The notes: a model not told the origin generated them from the letters alone. Counted from the stretch's first letter, positions 1 to 9,832 are shown. The stretch is DNA of 64,000 bases from Bacteroides sp. GM023 (GCF_014750685.1 NZ_JAAXGE010000002.1:186001-250000), one strand, 5' to 3'. Numbers and translations are program-made.

Positions 1-233
1 TAATTGATTAAATCGGCATATGTTTTAACCTGGTCAAATTCAAATAATTCTTTATTGATATAAATGATGTCTGCCTTTGGAAATTCACTATGAATCTCGT
101 CCATCAACTGAAATAGCAAATAGCTCTTTCCTACACGCCTTTGACCAACAATTACTTTTATCATCTGCGTATTGACAAAAGGTCTTATACGTTGAATATA
201 CAATTCTCTTTTATAATACTCCGGCTTCCTCAT
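1..233 (-). CDS. AAA ATPase, N-terminal part (cut by window edge)
   Basis: Reading the minus strand from an ATG at 231-233 gives about 77 residues that continue beyond the window. They begin MRKPEYYKRELY and contain a clear P-loop, GQRRVGKS, at about residues 30-37, followed by LLFQLMDEI and a beta-strand ADIIYINKEL. This matches the start of the Bacteroides ATPases with an AAA_14 type domain and a C-terminal DUF4143 domain, usually about 380-400 residues. Such proteins are common, often solitary, and of unknown function. The family is recognised from the first domain only, so the C-terminal assignment is inference. It is divergent from locus A and is not obviously related to it. Confidence 0.75.
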   Translation of the reverse strand, partial: MRKPEYYKRELYIQRIRPFVNTQMIKVIVGQRRVGKSYLLFQLMDEIHSEFPKADIIYINKELFEFDQVKTYADLIN

Positions 234-628
234 TTTATTTCTTATAAGTAATAACTAAAGCAAATATAGCTATTTTATTTCTTATACGAAACAGAAAAGA
301 GCATTAAATAACTACCTGTCAAAACAGACTATATTTCCAATTTTAATCACACGCAAGGCTGAATAAGTGGAACAACAGAAGCAATATCTAAATTATTACC
401 AGCAAAATAGTATCACTAATAAGATAATCATAGTATCATATTTCTTCTTTATAATACCATAATTCCTTTTCTTAATATAAGAAAAAAGATAGAATTATAC
501 AATAAATGAAAGATACAAGTAGTTTTTCCAAGGCATACATGGCTTATAAACAGCATATTTTGGTTTCACATATAAAGCACAGCCCTCTTATTAATAATTA
601 ATTACATCAAGAAAATGCAGGCAAAATT
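234..628. other. AT-rich intergenic stretch, no gene seen
   Basis: There is no convincing reading frame on either strand. Apart from the divergent ATPase promoter, the only structure noticed is a short AT-rich inverted repeat (TTTTCTTA / TAAGAAAA) near 470-490. The promoter for locus A lies at its right edge. Confidence 0.6.
261..291 (-). promoter_or_regulatory. Promoter of the ATPase gene, between 15-bp direct repeats
   Basis: On the minus strand TATATTTG (268-261) fits the Bacteroidetes -7 box and TTTC (291-288) lies 19 bp upstream as a near -33 box. The -7 box is bracketed by two identical copies of ATTTTATTTCTTATA (plus-strand 232-246 and 272-286), 40 bp apart; one overlaps the start codon. 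Repeats placed like this could be repressor sites, which is inference. Confidence 0.5.
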
Positions 629-684
629 GTATCAGAAGCAGCTAAAATAATATTTGCCGTACGTAGCATTATCCTCTACATTTG
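629..684 (+). promoter_or_regulatory. Locus A promoter with shared upstream element
   Basis: TTTG (653-656), 20 bp, then TACATTTG (677-684) is a full Bacteroidetes promoter. The 28 bp ending in the -33 box read GTATCAGAA, two bases, then AGCTAAAATAATATTTG. The same string, differing only at the two middle bases, precedes the symporter promoter at 9734-9761. A common activator or other co-regulation of the two transcripts is inferred. Confidence 0.8.
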
Positions 685-762
685 CATCAGACAATTGTCA
701 GTTGAAGTTTCCATGGATCAATGAGCAATTGAACTAGAGTTATAAATCTAATGCAATAAATT

Positions 763-3700
763 ATGAGAAGAAAAATTCATTTCTTACTATTCTTATTTCT
801 CTGCATGACCAGCATCCCATTGGCAGCTCAAGACATTGAAGTAAAAGGAGTAGTAACAGAAGCTACAACGAATGAACCTTTACCTGGAGTTACGGTCAGA
901 GTCAAGGGCAAGGACACTGGCACAGTAACAGACGCGGATGGAAAATACGCCATCAAAGCAAGCAGAGGGAATACTTTGATATTCTCAACAATAGGTATGA
1001 AACAAATAGAAAGGGCTATTACATCCGGGGCTCCTATCAATGTCTCGATGGAAGAAGATAATATAGCTCTTGAACAAGTAGTAGTTATCGGCTATGGTAC
1101 AGTAAAGAAAAGCCATCTTTCGGGAGCGGTTAGTTCGGTTAGCGCCAAAGAACTGAACGGACAGGTAGCTTCCAATGCCGCAACGGCATTACAAGGAAAG
1201 ATTCCCGGCGTATCAGTAGCAAGTTCCAGTGGTGATCCTAATGGAAGCATGACAATCAACGTACGCGGTATCAGTTCATTATCCAACAACAATCCGTTGT
1301 ATGTAGTTGACGGTGCTTTTGGTGACATCAGCATGGTCGACCCTAATGACATTGCCTCTATCGAGGTATTGAAAGATGCTGCCGCAGCAGCTATCTACGG
1401 TTCGCGCGCAGCAGGTGGCGTGGTATTAATCACCACAAAAAGCGGTCGTAAAGACATGCCTACCAAATTGGATGTCAATTTCTTCACAGGTATCAGCCAA
1501 GCCCCTAAAACACTGAAGGTTTTCAATGGAGAAGAATATAGCCGTTTCGCACGTTACTATCGCCTGGCAGGTGATGGCTACGGTTCGGAGAACGGAGCAA
1601 CACCCTTTATTGGTGAAGGTACAGACTGGCAGGATGTAATGCTGCGTACTGCCATGACGTACAAGGCCAACGCAACTATCAGCGGCGGTTCAAAAAATGG
1701 TTCTTACAGCTCATCCGTAAGTTATCTCAATAAAGAAGGTATCTTGCGCAATACAGATCATGAGTCTTACAATATCCGTTTGAAGAGCGATTATTCTTTC
1801 CTGAACAATCGGTTGACAATAGGTGAATCCATGATTCTGAACATGACCAAAGGTAGCGGATATATTCATCAGGATACTATGTTCGATATATTCCAGTTCC
1901 CGTCGGTAGTGCCGGTATACGACTCTACAAATTCGGGCGGTTGGGGTACTTCCAACGATATAAACCTGCCTAACCCATTGGCGGAAATGACAGTGAATGA
2001 CGAACGGACGGAAACAACCCGAATCTTCCTCAATGCTTATTTGCAGGCGGAAATCATCAAAGGATTAAAATATAAGTTGAATGTAGGTATCAGAAAAGAA
2101 CATACCAAATACCGTAAATATACAGATGCGTATGATTTAGGTACCTTCGGTAAGAATGACAAGCCCGACTTGGAAGAGAAATCATCGACTTGGGAATCGT
2201 GGGTATTGGAGAACACGTTGAATTACGACCGTACATTCAATAAGCACAATCTGTCACTTCTTGCAGGTTACTCAGCACAGAAAGACAAGAGCCACAGCCT
2301 GTACGGTAAGAACAGCGATATGCCTCAATTTATAGAAACAATGCCGGGTAACGTGGACCCTTCCAACCTGAAAGCATCCAGCAGTCTGAATGAACTGGCA
2401 TTGGTATCTCTGTTCGGACGTGTAATGTACTCCTATGACGACCGTTATTTATTCTCTGCGTCTATTCGTCGCGACGGTTCGTCACGTTTCAAGCAAGGAC
2501 ATCGGTACGGTGCATTCCCATCCGCTTCTGTGGGATGGAATATCAATCGCGAGAAGTTCTTTAAACCGTTGGAGAATGTATTCGACCAGTTAAAGCTACG
2601 TTTTAGCTACGGTAAACTCGGTAATCAGGAAATGACCAGCTATTATCCTACGCAGAGTGTCGTATCGGACGGAATGAACTATGTATCGAACAATGCGCCG
2701 TGGTTTGGCTCCATGCCTTATGTACAGGCTATTTCACCCGCCAATCTGACGTGGGAAAATACGGAGACTTACAACATCGGTCTGGATGTCAGCGTTCTGA
2801 ACGGACAATTGACTTTCACTGCGGATGCGTACATTAAAAACACAAATGACGTATTGCTTCCTATTCCTTCGACCGCCTCTACCGGTATTAGCGGAAACTC
2901 TATTCAGAATGCAGGTCAGGTACGGAATAAAGGATTTGAGTTTGCGGTGAATTACCGTGGTTCTATCAAGGAAAAATTCACCTATTATATAGGTGCCAAT
3001 ATCGCTGCCGATAAGAATGAAGTAACCAAGATTACACTCGGTGGTCAGAATCTGATGATATCCGGATATAGCGCGCACGGTGCCGGTGGTCGTGGTATCA
3101 ATATGTTTGCCGAAGGGCATCCGATGTCCTATTTCAACCTGATTGAAACAGACGGTTTATTCCGTTCGGCAGAGGAAATAGCCAACTACAAGAACAAAGA
3201 CGGCGAACTTATCCAACCCGGAGCACAAGTCGGTGACGTACGTTACAAAGACTGGAACGGTGACGGCAAGATTAATACAGACGACCAGCATGATGTAGGA
3301 AGTCCTTTCCCCGATTTCACTTTCGGTATCAGACTGGGTGGCGAGTGGAATAACTTCGACTTCAACCTGTTCTTTGACGGAATGGTAGGCAACAAAATCT
3401 ATAACTACCCACGCTACCGCCTGGAATCAGGAAACTTCAACGGAAACATGAGCACTGTATTGGCTGACTCATGGAGACCGGATAACCAGAACACCGATAT
3501 TCCACGCTTCTCCAAGACAGATGGCGCGGATAACAAGTGGGCATACAGCGACAGATGGCTGGAAAACGGTTCATACATGCGTCTGAAAACACTGGATATT
3601 GGTTATACATTACCGAAAAACCTGACTAAGAAGGTAAAACTTGAAAATGTAAGAATATACACTTCTATGGAAAACCTGTTCACACTGACCAAATATTCAG

Positions 3701-3828
3701 GCTATACTCCCGACTTGGGTGAAAGTTCCGTTGCAGGCGTTAGTTACAACGTATTCTCGAGAGGTATCGACCAGGGACGTTATCCATTGCCCCGTACAAT
3801 CTCATTCGGAATACAAGTTAACCTGTAA
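763..3828 (+). CDS. SusC-like TonB-dependent outer-membrane glycan importer (locus A)
   Basis: 1021 residues. A signal peptide (about 1-22, ending PLAAQ) is followed by a carboxypeptidase-regulatory-like beta-sandwich (about 25-105, VKGVVTEATTNEPLPGVTVRVKG), a plug domain with the SusC hallmarks VVVIGYGTVKK, NPLYVVDGAFG and IEVLKDAAAAAIYGSRAAGG, and a beta-barrel ending SFGIQVNL. SusC homologues form the TonB-driven channel that, lidded by SusD, imports oligosaccharides across the outer membrane. It has no N-terminal STN domain, so it is probably not signalling to an ECF/anti-sigma pair. It is first in its operon, 38 bp before susD, behind a consensus promoter. The substrate is not readable from this protein; the neighbours suggest a beta-linked glycan. 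Confidence 0.95.
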   Translation: MRRKIHFLLFLFLCMTSIPLAAQDIEVKGVVTEATTNEPLPGVTVRVKGKDTGTVTDADGKYAIKASRGNTLIFSTIGMKQIERAITSGAPINVSMEEDNIALEQVVVIGYGTVKKSHLSGAVSSVSAKELNGQVASNAATALQGKIPGVSVASSSGDPNGSMTINVRGISSLSNNNPLYVVDGAFGDISMVDPNDIASIEVLKDAAAAAIYGSRAAGGVVLITTKSGRKDMPTKLDVNFFTGISQAPKTLKVFNGEEYSRFARYYRLAGDGYGSENGATPFIGEGTDWQDVMLRTAMTYKANATISGGSKNGSYSSSVSYLNKEGILRNTDHESYNIRLKSDYSFLNNRLTIGESMILNMTKGSGYIHQDTMFDIFQFPSVVPVYDSTNSGGWGTSNDINLPNPLAEMTVNDERTETTRIFLNAYLQAEIIKGLKYKLNVGIRKEHTKYRKYTDAYDLGTFGKNDKPDLEEKSSTWESWVLENTLNYDRTFNKHNLSLLAGYSAQKDKSHSLYGKNSDMPQFIETMPGNVDPSNLKASSSLNELALVSLFGRVMYSYDDRYLFSASIRRDGSSRFKQGHRYGAFPSASVGWNINREKFFKPLENVFDQLKLRFSYGKLGNQEMTSYYPTQSVVSDGMNYVSNNAPWFGSMPYVQAISPANLTWENTETYNIGLDVSVLNGQLTFTADAYIKNTNDVLLPIPSTASTGISGNSIQNAGQVRNKGFEFAVNYRGSIKEKFTYYIGANIAADKNEVTKITLGGQNLMISGYSAHGAGGRGINMFAEGHPMSYFNLIETDGLFRSAEEIANYKNKDGELIQPGAQVGDVRYKDWNGDGKINTDDQHDVGSPFPDFTFGIRLGGEWNNFDFNLFFDGMVGNKIYNYPRYRLESGNFNGNMSTVLADSWRPDNQNTDIPRFSKTDGADNKWAYSDRWLENGSYMRLKTLDIGYTLPKNLTKKVKLENVRIYTSMENLFTLTKYSGYTPDLGESSVAGVSYNVFSRGIDQGRYPLPRTISFGIQVNL

Positions 3829-3866
3829 TACCTTAAATTAATATTAAACATTAAATGTCTATAAAC

Positions 3867-5492
3867 ATGAAAAGAAATTGGTTATCATATATGTGCATGG
3901 CAGCTCTTCTCACGGGAACGCTGACATCGTGCAACGAATCCAGCTTTTTGAACCTGTCAGACCCGAATTATTTCACAGAAAGTAATTTCTGGAAAGATAA
4001 AGCAGATGCGGAAAGCGCTTTGGCTGCTGCCTATTCTCCCATAAAAGGAGCTATGTACGGGTACTTCGGCGCATTTGACGGCTGGTTGAATCTGAATGGT
4101 CGCGGGGATGATATCTACACAATCAAAGGAGAAGAGGTTCCGATGTGGAATATCGCAAACTTCCTGAATTCACCGTCTACCGGCAACGATCCTTACGGAG
4201 CACTTTATTCAGGCATCCAGCGTGCCAATATCGTATTACGCTATATCGACCAGATACCGGCATCGGGCATTACCGAAGACGACCGTTCGATGATTAAAGG
4301 CGAAGCGCTCTTTCTGCGTGGCTATCAATATTTCCTGCTGGTCAACAATTACAGGGAAGTTCCTTTGCGCCTGATACCTTCCAACGAAGATGAAACAAAC
4401 AAAGGCCCTGCCAGCGAAGCTACCTTATGGGCACAAGTGGAAGAAGATTTGGGCAATGCCATCAAATGCAACTTACCGGTGGAACGTACTACTGCCAAAG
4501 AGCGGGTAACGAAAGGCGCAGCCATCGCAATGTTGGGTAAAGTATATGCCACTCAACATAAATATCCGCAAGCAAAACAGCTATTAGGAACGTTATTGAC
4601 CTCTCCTTATTCTTATGAATTGATCGACGACTTCGGGAAGAACTTCACGAATGAGGAAGAATTCAACAAAGAATCCGTGTACGAAATAGCATACAGCCCT
4701 GACGGAGAATACTCCTGGAGTAATGAAAGCGGCATCTGTCTGGGTTGCTACATACCACAGTTTATCGGCCCGGTAAAATCCGGCGGATGGGCTAAACTAA
4801 TGCCGAACTCTCTAATCGTAGGAGAATTTACAAAAGAAACCCGTCCGGGTGACGCGGATACTAAGTTTGACAAACGTATGTATGCCAGTCTTTTCTTCGA
4901 CGCGGCCAACTATGGCGATAAAGTACCTAATGAGAAATGGTATGGCAATAATTATTCGATGGATGACCTTTGGGAAGGCAACGAAGGTAAAATGGCAGGC
5001 GGTGCTCCCAGCTTCAATGTCAGCGGAACAGCAGGTAAATTCCTGATTAAGAAAAACGTTGCATACTATGTAGACGATAAAGCGCCGGACAACATGGGTA
5101 ATAAAGAAGGAAGATCAAGCAACCTACGTGTGATGCGTTTTGCAGAAGTGCTGTTGCTTTATGCAGAAGCATGTGCCAAAACAAATGACGCGGATGGCGC
5201 GAACTACGCCTTAAAACTGATTCGCAAAAGAGCGGGACTTCAGGAAAAGACTTTTGCGCAAGCTGAGTTAATGACTGAAATCGAGCATCAATGCTTATTG
5301 GAATTCTTCGCGGAAGGTCACCGTTTTGATGATCTCAAACGCTGGTATTCTGTCAGTGAAATCCAGTTGATACTCAAGGCTAACGGAAAGCAAGGTGCGG
5401 AAAACTTCCAGGAAAAACACCTGTACTATCCGATACCGACTAGCGAATTAAACAATAATACTGCGATGGTGCAAACCACTCTATGGAGATAA
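3867..5492 (+). CDS. SusD-like surface glycan-binding lipoprotein (locus A)
   Basis: The frame is open from 3855, but the ATG at 3867 (MKRNWLSYMCMAALLTG) gives the best lipoprotein signal, with the lipobox Cys in LTSCNES. The body shows SusD/RagB features: FFAEGHRFDDLKRW near the C-terminus, TPR-like helices (IKGEALFLRGYQYFLLVNNYREVPL), and the closing segment LYYPIPTSELNNN. SusD proteins are anchored at the cell surface and cap the SusC barrel, binding the incoming glycan. It lies directly after susC and 34 bp before the GH30 gene, in one transcript. The length, about 540 residues, is usual for the family. Confidence 0.94.
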   Translation: MKRNWLSYMCMAALLTGTLTSCNESSFLNLSDPNYFTESNFWKDKADAESALAAAYSPIKGAMYGYFGAFDGWLNLNGRGDDIYTIKGEEVPMWNIANFLNSPSTGNDPYGALYSGIQRANIVLRYIDQIPASGITEDDRSMIKGEALFLRGYQYFLLVNNYREVPLRLIPSNEDETNKGPASEATLWAQVEEDLGNAIKCNLPVERTTAKERVTKGAAIAMLGKVYATQHKYPQAKQLLGTLLTSPYSYELIDDFGKNFTNEEEFNKESVYEIAYSPDGEYSWSNESGICLGCYIPQFIGPVKSGGWAKLMPNSLIVGEFTKETRPGDADTKFDKRMYASLFFDAANYGDKVPNEKWYGNNYSMDDLWEGNEGKMAGGAPSFNVSGTAGKFLIKKNVAYYVDDKAPDNMGNKEGRSSNLRVMRFAEVLLLYAEACAKTNDADGANYALKLIRKRAGLQEKTFAQAELMTEIEHQCLLEFFAEGHRFDDLKRWYSVSEIQLILKANGKQGAENFQEKHLYYPIPTSELNNNTAMVQTTLWR

Positions 5493-5526
5493 TGCCCGGG
5501 CAAGATTAACTTAATAAAGAAACAAT

Positions 5527-7092
5527 ATGAAAAAGATATATTCATTATTATTCGTATCCTTCTTCCTATTTCTAGGATACTCCTGCGAGGACGGAAGTCT
5601 GAGTCACGGTGACGTCTACATTCCCGACCCGGTAGAAGAAACAGACGAAGACGACGGTTTCTCTGCCGAACCTACTACCGAAGCTGTCATCAAAGTACAG
5701 TTCGGAGAAGGACATGAGCATCAGATTATTGATGGCTTCGGATGTGCTTTTGCCGAATGGTCACACCGTATATGGAATCATATGCAACGTGAAGATGTAG
5801 TAAACGACCTGTTTGGTGAGAACGGTTTGAAACTGAATATCTTCCGGGGTGAGGTATTTCCACACTATCAGAATCCGACTACCAATGTTATCGACTTCGG
5901 TATTAACCGCACATTCAACCTGGCTCCGAATGACCCGTCCATGATTAATGATTATTGGAGAGACTTCAACGGCTCGGGATGCGGCGAACAGGTGCAGTTG
6001 GGACAAATGTGGCTGGTGGATATCCTTCAGAGAAAATACAAAGATGTGAAGTTCATGTTCTCTACATGGAGTCCTCCCGGAACAATGAAATCCAACGGAA
6101 AACCTTCCGGCGGTAGTCTGAAAACCGGTTCGGGAGAAGAATTCGCCGACTATCTGATAGACTTCATCAATACATATACTAATAAATTCGGTATTAAGAT
6201 TTATGCCATTTCACCGTCCAATGAGCCGAACAGTAGCGGAACAGGATGGAACGGATGTAGCTGGACTTATGGTAATTTGGCCAATTTCTGCCAGGATAAT
6301 CTTCGCCCGGCTTTAGACAAGGCAGGTTATCAAGATATGAAAATTATCTTCGGAGAGCACTCATGGTGGAAAGCGGGAGTTACCTTCCTTGAAAACGGTT
6401 TGAAGGCTCGCCCCGAATTAGCAAATTCCAATATCATTACTGCTGCTCACGGATATACATTAATCGGTAACACGGAATTTGTACAATCTCCGCTCTCTGC
6501 TGAAAAGAATCTTCATCTTTGGAATACTGAAACCAGTTCTACGGATACGTATGACCCCTCCTGGAAAAATGCGATGCAATGGGCTACTACTTTCCACAAT
6601 TACCTGGCTGTTTCCAACCTGAATGCATTTGTATGGTGGGCAGGCGCACGTCCTTGTACCAATAACGAATCACTTATCAGACTGGAAGAAGCACTGCCCG
6701 GAACAAACTATGAAAGAGCCGCCCGCTATTACAGCTACGGACAGTTCACCAAGTTTATCCCGGAAGGAAGCCGCCGCGTGGACGTAAAAACAATTGCTCC
6801 TGAGAATGACGAGGAAGCTTTCCCTAAGGAACTGCTAATGACGGCTTACGTGAAAGACGACGGTACCTACACCATCGTATTAGTAAACAACTCTACCAGC
6901 AAGGCTTTCGAAACGAAACTGGAGATTGAAGGAAAAGAATTCCAGACGATGATTGCCTATACATCGGACGAAGGCGTGAAATGGCAACGCAAGAAAATAA
7001 ATCCGTCTCTTAGCGGACTGCGTGCTATCACCGTTCCTAAGTATAGCGTTGTTACCATCACCGGTAAAATGAAAGATATTGAAGCAGAATAA
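5527..7092 (+). CDS. GH30-family glycoside hydrolase, lipoprotein (locus A)
   Basis: 521 residues with a lipobox (FLGYSCEDG) and an acidic linker (about 30-48), so it is probably surface exposed. The fold is a GH30 (clan GH-A) TIM barrel with a side beta-sandwich: QIIDGFGCAFAEWSH at the barrel start, the acid/base Glu in SPSNEPN (E233) and the nucleophile Glu in LWNTETSS (E335). GH30 enzymes cleave beta-linked glycans with retention (beta-1,6-glucan, glucuronoxylan, beta-1,6-galactan and others). FSTWSPPGTMK and YAISPSNEPN resemble the endo-acting xylanase/glucanase side of the family, but the subfamily cannot be set by eye. It is only distantly similar to the two GH30 proteins of locus B. 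It is likely to cut the polymer at the cell surface before SusCD import. Confidence 0.88.
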   Translation: MKKIYSLLFVSFFLFLGYSCEDGSLSHGDVYIPDPVEETDEDDGFSAEPTTEAVIKVQFGEGHEHQIIDGFGCAFAEWSHRIWNHMQREDVVNDLFGENGLKLNIFRGEVFPHYQNPTTNVIDFGINRTFNLAPNDPSMINDYWRDFNGSGCGEQVQLGQMWLVDILQRKYKDVKFMFSTWSPPGTMKSNGKPSGGSLKTGSGEEFADYLIDFINTYTNKFGIKIYAISPSNEPNSSGTGWNGCSWTYGNLANFCQDNLRPALDKAGYQDMKIIFGEHSWWKAGVTFLENGLKARPELANSNIITAAHGYTLIGNTEFVQSPLSAEKNLHLWNTETSSTDTYDPSWKNAMQWATTFHNYLAVSNLNAFVWWAGARPCTNNESLIRLEEALPGTNYERAARYYSYGQFTKFIPEGSRRVDVKTIAPENDEEAFPKELLMTAYVKDDGTYTIVLVNNSTSKAFETKLEIEGKEFQTMIAYTSDEGVKWQRKKINPSLSGLRAITVPKYSVVTITGKMKDIEAE

Positions 7093-7117
7093 ATGTTTTA
7101 AATAAACAATGAATTGT

Positions 7118-8302
7118 ATGAAAAGAAATCTATTATATTTAGCAGGATTCCTGCTTGCAGCCACTACTATTTTCACCGGCTGTAATGATGACGATCCTTC
7201 CTATCATGAACTGGTGCCGAATACACAGGAGTTGATTATCAACTTCGATGAGACATCGGAAGGAACGATTCAGATGCTCCAGGGAAATGGAAATTATAAG
7301 ATAGCCAGCTCGAATGAAGAGGTGGTAACGGCCGTTGCCGAAGGAAACGCGATTAAAGTAACTGCGTTGAAAGCCGGTAGCGCCAATCTGACCATCACCG
7401 ACTGGGCGAAAATGAGCACCAGTGTAAAAGTAATCGTTGACCAGTTAAGTGAATTGGTATTAGCGGTTTCTACCACCAAGATGTATCCGAACGAAAGCAA
7501 AGCAATTCAGATACATACGGGAAACAGAGGATACAAAGTAACTGTCGATAAAGAATCGGTTGCCAAAGCTACGGTGAACGAGGAAGGACGTATCCAGGTA
7601 GAATCACTGTCGCCGGGTACTGCAACGGTTACCGTTACCGACAGGTTGAATAAGAGTACGGAACTTTCCGTAAAGGTTATCAAGCAGTTGCTAATCGATA
7701 ATAGTGAAGGAATACCGTATCTGACTATCGGTGAACCCGTAACTATTAAAATCCTGGATGGCAACGGAGGATATGCCTGTGTCAACAATGGTTCTGCTAC
7801 CTATCTGAAATGCGAAATGGCTGAGAATGGAACGGAGGCAATCGTCGAAGGAATCAAAAGATACCGTTTCAACAAGACAATAACTATCAGTGACCAGGAA
7901 GGAGAATCAATCGATCTTCTTGTATCTTACGTGGATGATCCTTATTTGGTAAACCCTTCTTATCGTAGCTTTATAGCAAGTTCAGCCACTTATCAAAGCT
8001 TAGGCACTTCGACGGTGGGTTCAGTTACTCACGCGAAAGAGTTTAATATGTCCGAACTGGTTCTAAAAGGAACGGGAACCTATGCCAGCGGTTTCGCTAT
8101 CCAATTCACCGGTGACTTGACAGTAGGCGATAAGAGTAATGCTATATTATATAAGGTGGCAAGAAACGCAATAGACATGACCGTGAAATATCCGGTAGAG
8201 GAATGTCGTATTGATAAAGTTGAAGACGGCTGGTATTGGGTTAGCTTTGTAGAACCAAGCGGCGTGGCTCGTTCTTATATGATAACCAAAGATAATTTGT
8301 AA
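7118..8302 (+). CDS. Lipoprotein with bacterial Ig-like domains, probable surface glycan-binding protein
   Basis: The frame opens at 7109; the ATG at 7118 (MKRNLLYLAGFLLA) gives a clean lipoprotein signal with Cys in IFTGCNDDD. Three repeats of an Ig-like (Big_2 type) sandwich follow, each with a pattern like GNGNYKIASSNEEVVTAVAEGNAIKVTALKAGSANLTITD, at about 30-110, 115-190 and 195-270. A distinct C-terminal domain of about 110 residues was not recognised. The position after SusC, SusD and a hydrolase is where loci usually encode the accessory surface glycan-binding protein (SusE/F analogue). Binding is inferred from position and architecture only. Confidence 0.75.
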   Translation: MKRNLLYLAGFLLAATTIFTGCNDDDPSYHELVPNTQELIINFDETSEGTIQMLQGNGNYKIASSNEEVVTAVAEGNAIKVTALKAGSANLTITDWAKMSTSVKVIVDQLSELVLAVSTTKMYPNESKAIQIHTGNRGYKVTVDKESVAKATVNEEGRIQVESLSPGTATVTVTDRLNKSTELSVKVIKQLLIDNSEGIPYLTIGEPVTIKILDGNGGYACVNNGSATYLKCEMAENGTEAIVEGIKRYRFNKTITISDQEGESIDLLVSYVDDPYLVNPSYRSFIASSATYQSLGTSTVGSVTHAKEFNMSELVLKGTGTYASGFAIQFTGDLTVGDKSNAILYKVARNAIDMTVKYPVEECRIDKVEDGWYWVSFVEPSGVARSYMITKDNL

Positions 8303-8354
8303 ACTTGACACATGTATTTTGAAAGTACCCCCATACTTTTGAAGTAACAAACAT

Positions 8355-8422
8355 AAAAAGAGATTGTTCCCGCAACACAGTATATCCTTTGTATCTGTCT
8401 GTATGGTAGTCAGTCTCTTTTT
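8355..8422 (+). terminator. Hairpin with T-run after the Ig-like lipoprotein gene
   Basis: AAAAAGAGA (8355-8363) pairs with TCTCTTTTT (8414-8422) around a loop of about 50 nt. The T-run is part of the right arm. It may end or weaken the susCD-GH30 transcript before the GH130 gene, which starts only 18 bp further on. The long loop makes this moderate rather than strong. Confidence 0.45.
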
Positions 8423-8439
8423 ATTAATTTTGAATAGAT

Positions 8440-9624
8440 ATGAATAGATATGATAACAGGTTACGTGTTCTTACTGAAGAATTCGAAACACTCCTCTCCC
8501 GTGAAAATGAAAAGATACTGCCAGGCAACGGAATATTCGAACGTTACAAATATCCCATACTAACGGCTGCCCACACTCCAATGGAATGGAGATATGACTT
8601 TAATCCCGAAACGAATCCGTTTTTTATGGAACGTTTTGGTATTAATGCCGTATTCAATGCGGGAGCTATCAAGTTCAATGGGAGATACCTTGTGATGGGA
8701 CGGGTAGAAGGATATGACCGCAAATCATTCTTCGCCATCGCCGAAAGCCCCAACGGTATTGACAACTTTCGCTTTTGGGAGTATCCGGTTCAACTGCCGG
8801 ACTTATATCCTGAAGAAACGAATGTGTACGATATGCGACTGACGGCTCATGAAGACGGTTGGATATATGGTATTTTCTGTAGTGAAAGTCTTGACCCCGA
8901 TGCAGCACCGGGAGATTTATCTTCTGCTGTCGCCAAAGCAGGTATCATACGTACCAAAGACCTGAAGAGCTGGGAACGCTTGCCGAATCTGATTTCTAAA
9001 AGCCAGCAACGTAATGTCGTTTTGCACCCGGAATTTGTAAATGGTAAGTATGCCTTATACACCCGTCCGCAGGATAATTTCATCAACGCCGGCAACGGTG
9101 GCGGTATCGGCTGGGCACTGGTAGACGATATTACCCATGCGGAAGTGAAAGAAGAAACGATTATAAATCATCGGCATTATCACACCATCAAAGAGGTGAA
9201 GAACGGTGAAGGGCCTCATCCTATCAAAACCTCTAAAGGATGGCTGCACCTGGCTCACGGAGTTCGTGCGTGTGCCGCCGGTCTGCGTTATGTCCTGTAT
9301 CTATACATGACATCGCTGGAAGACCCGACAAAGAGCATTGCCGAACCGGGTGGTTTCTTACTGGCACCTGTGGGAGAAGAAAGAATCGGAGATGTATCCA
9401 ATGTACTTTTCTCCAACGGGTGGATTGCAGACGAGGACGGAACCGTATATATCTACTATGCTTCTTCCGATACCCGTATGCACGTGGCAACCTCGACCAT
9501 CGACCGATTGGTAGATTATTGCCTTCATACGCCGGCAGACGGATTGCGTTCCGCTGCTTCTGTGGAAAGCATCTGCAAGCTCGTAGAGACAAATAAGCTT
9601 GTCATGACAGAGCAATATGTTTAA
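8440..9624 (+). CDS. GH130 mannoside phosphorylase, probably 4-O-beta-mannosyl-glucose phosphorylase
   Basis: 394 residues with no signal peptide, hence cytoplasmic. Long blocks match what I recall of the GH130_1 enzymes (Bacteroides fragilis and Ruminococcus albus mannosylglucose phosphorylase): [73 protein letters not shown] and [15 protein letters not shown]. Those enzymes use phosphate to split Man-beta-1,4-Glc into mannose-1-phosphate and glucose. In other Bacteroides the gene sits beside a mannanase and an epimerase; here it sits beside a GH30 enzyme, and no epimerase is present. The gene starts 137 bp after the previous one, and the next gene, a symporter, has its own promoter. The exact acceptor sugar is inference. 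Confidence 0.88.
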   Translation: MNRYDNRLRVLTEEFETLLSRENEKILPGNGIFERYKYPILTAAHTPMEWRYDFNPETNPFFMERFGINAVFNAGAIKFNGRYLVMGRVEGYDRKSFFAIAESPNGIDNFRFWEYPVQLPDLYPEETNVYDMRLTAHEDGWIYGIFCSESLDPDAAPGDLSSAVAKAGIIRTKDLKSWERLPNLISKSQQRNVVLHPEFVNGKYALYTRPQDNFINAGNGGGIGWALVDDITHAEVKEETIINHRHYHTIKEVKNGEGPHPIKTSKGWLHLAHGVRACAAGLRYVLYLYMTSLEDPTKSIAEPGGFLLAPVGEERIGDVSNVLFSNGWIADEDGTVYIYYASSDTRMHVATSTIDRLVDYCLHTPADGLRSAASVESICKLVETNKLVMTEQYV

Positions 9625-9630
9625 AACCCT

Positions 9631-9687
9631 AAAGCGCAAAGCTATCCGATTCGCTATGTAACCGGCAGCTTTGCGCTTTTCTTTTTC
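9631..9687 (+). terminator. Strong intrinsic terminator after the GH130 gene
   Basis: AAAGCGCAAAGCT (9631-9643) and AGCTTTGCGCTTT (9667-9679) are a perfect 13-bp stem, followed by TCTTTTTCC. It ends the first locus A transcript and separates it from the symporter unit. Confidence 0.9.
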
Positions 9688-9733
9688 CTCAAAAGAGCCA
9701 ATCTCCAATTCTGAAACCAGAGATAACAATATA

Positions 9734-9789
9734 GTATCAGAATGAGCTAAAATAATATTTGTTTCCTTACCACTTTCCCCCTACCTTTG
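9734..9789 (+). promoter_or_regulatory. Promoter of the symporter/phosphoesterase unit with the shared locus A element
   Basis: TTTG (9758-9761), 20 bp, TACCTTTG (9782-9789). Bases 9734-9761 repeat the element at 629-656 with 26 of 28 identical, in the same register to the -33 box. The two locus A transcripts are therefore probably controlled together. Confidence 0.82.
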
Positions 9790-9832
9790 CAACATAGATC
9801 ATAAAACATATAAATCGATTCAAAACTATCAT

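Noticed and set aside
8310..8350. Imperfect repeat TTTTGAAAGTA / CTTTTGAAGTA after the Ig-like lipoprotein gene
   Set aside because: Short, AT-rich and only partly matching; not distinguishable from chance.
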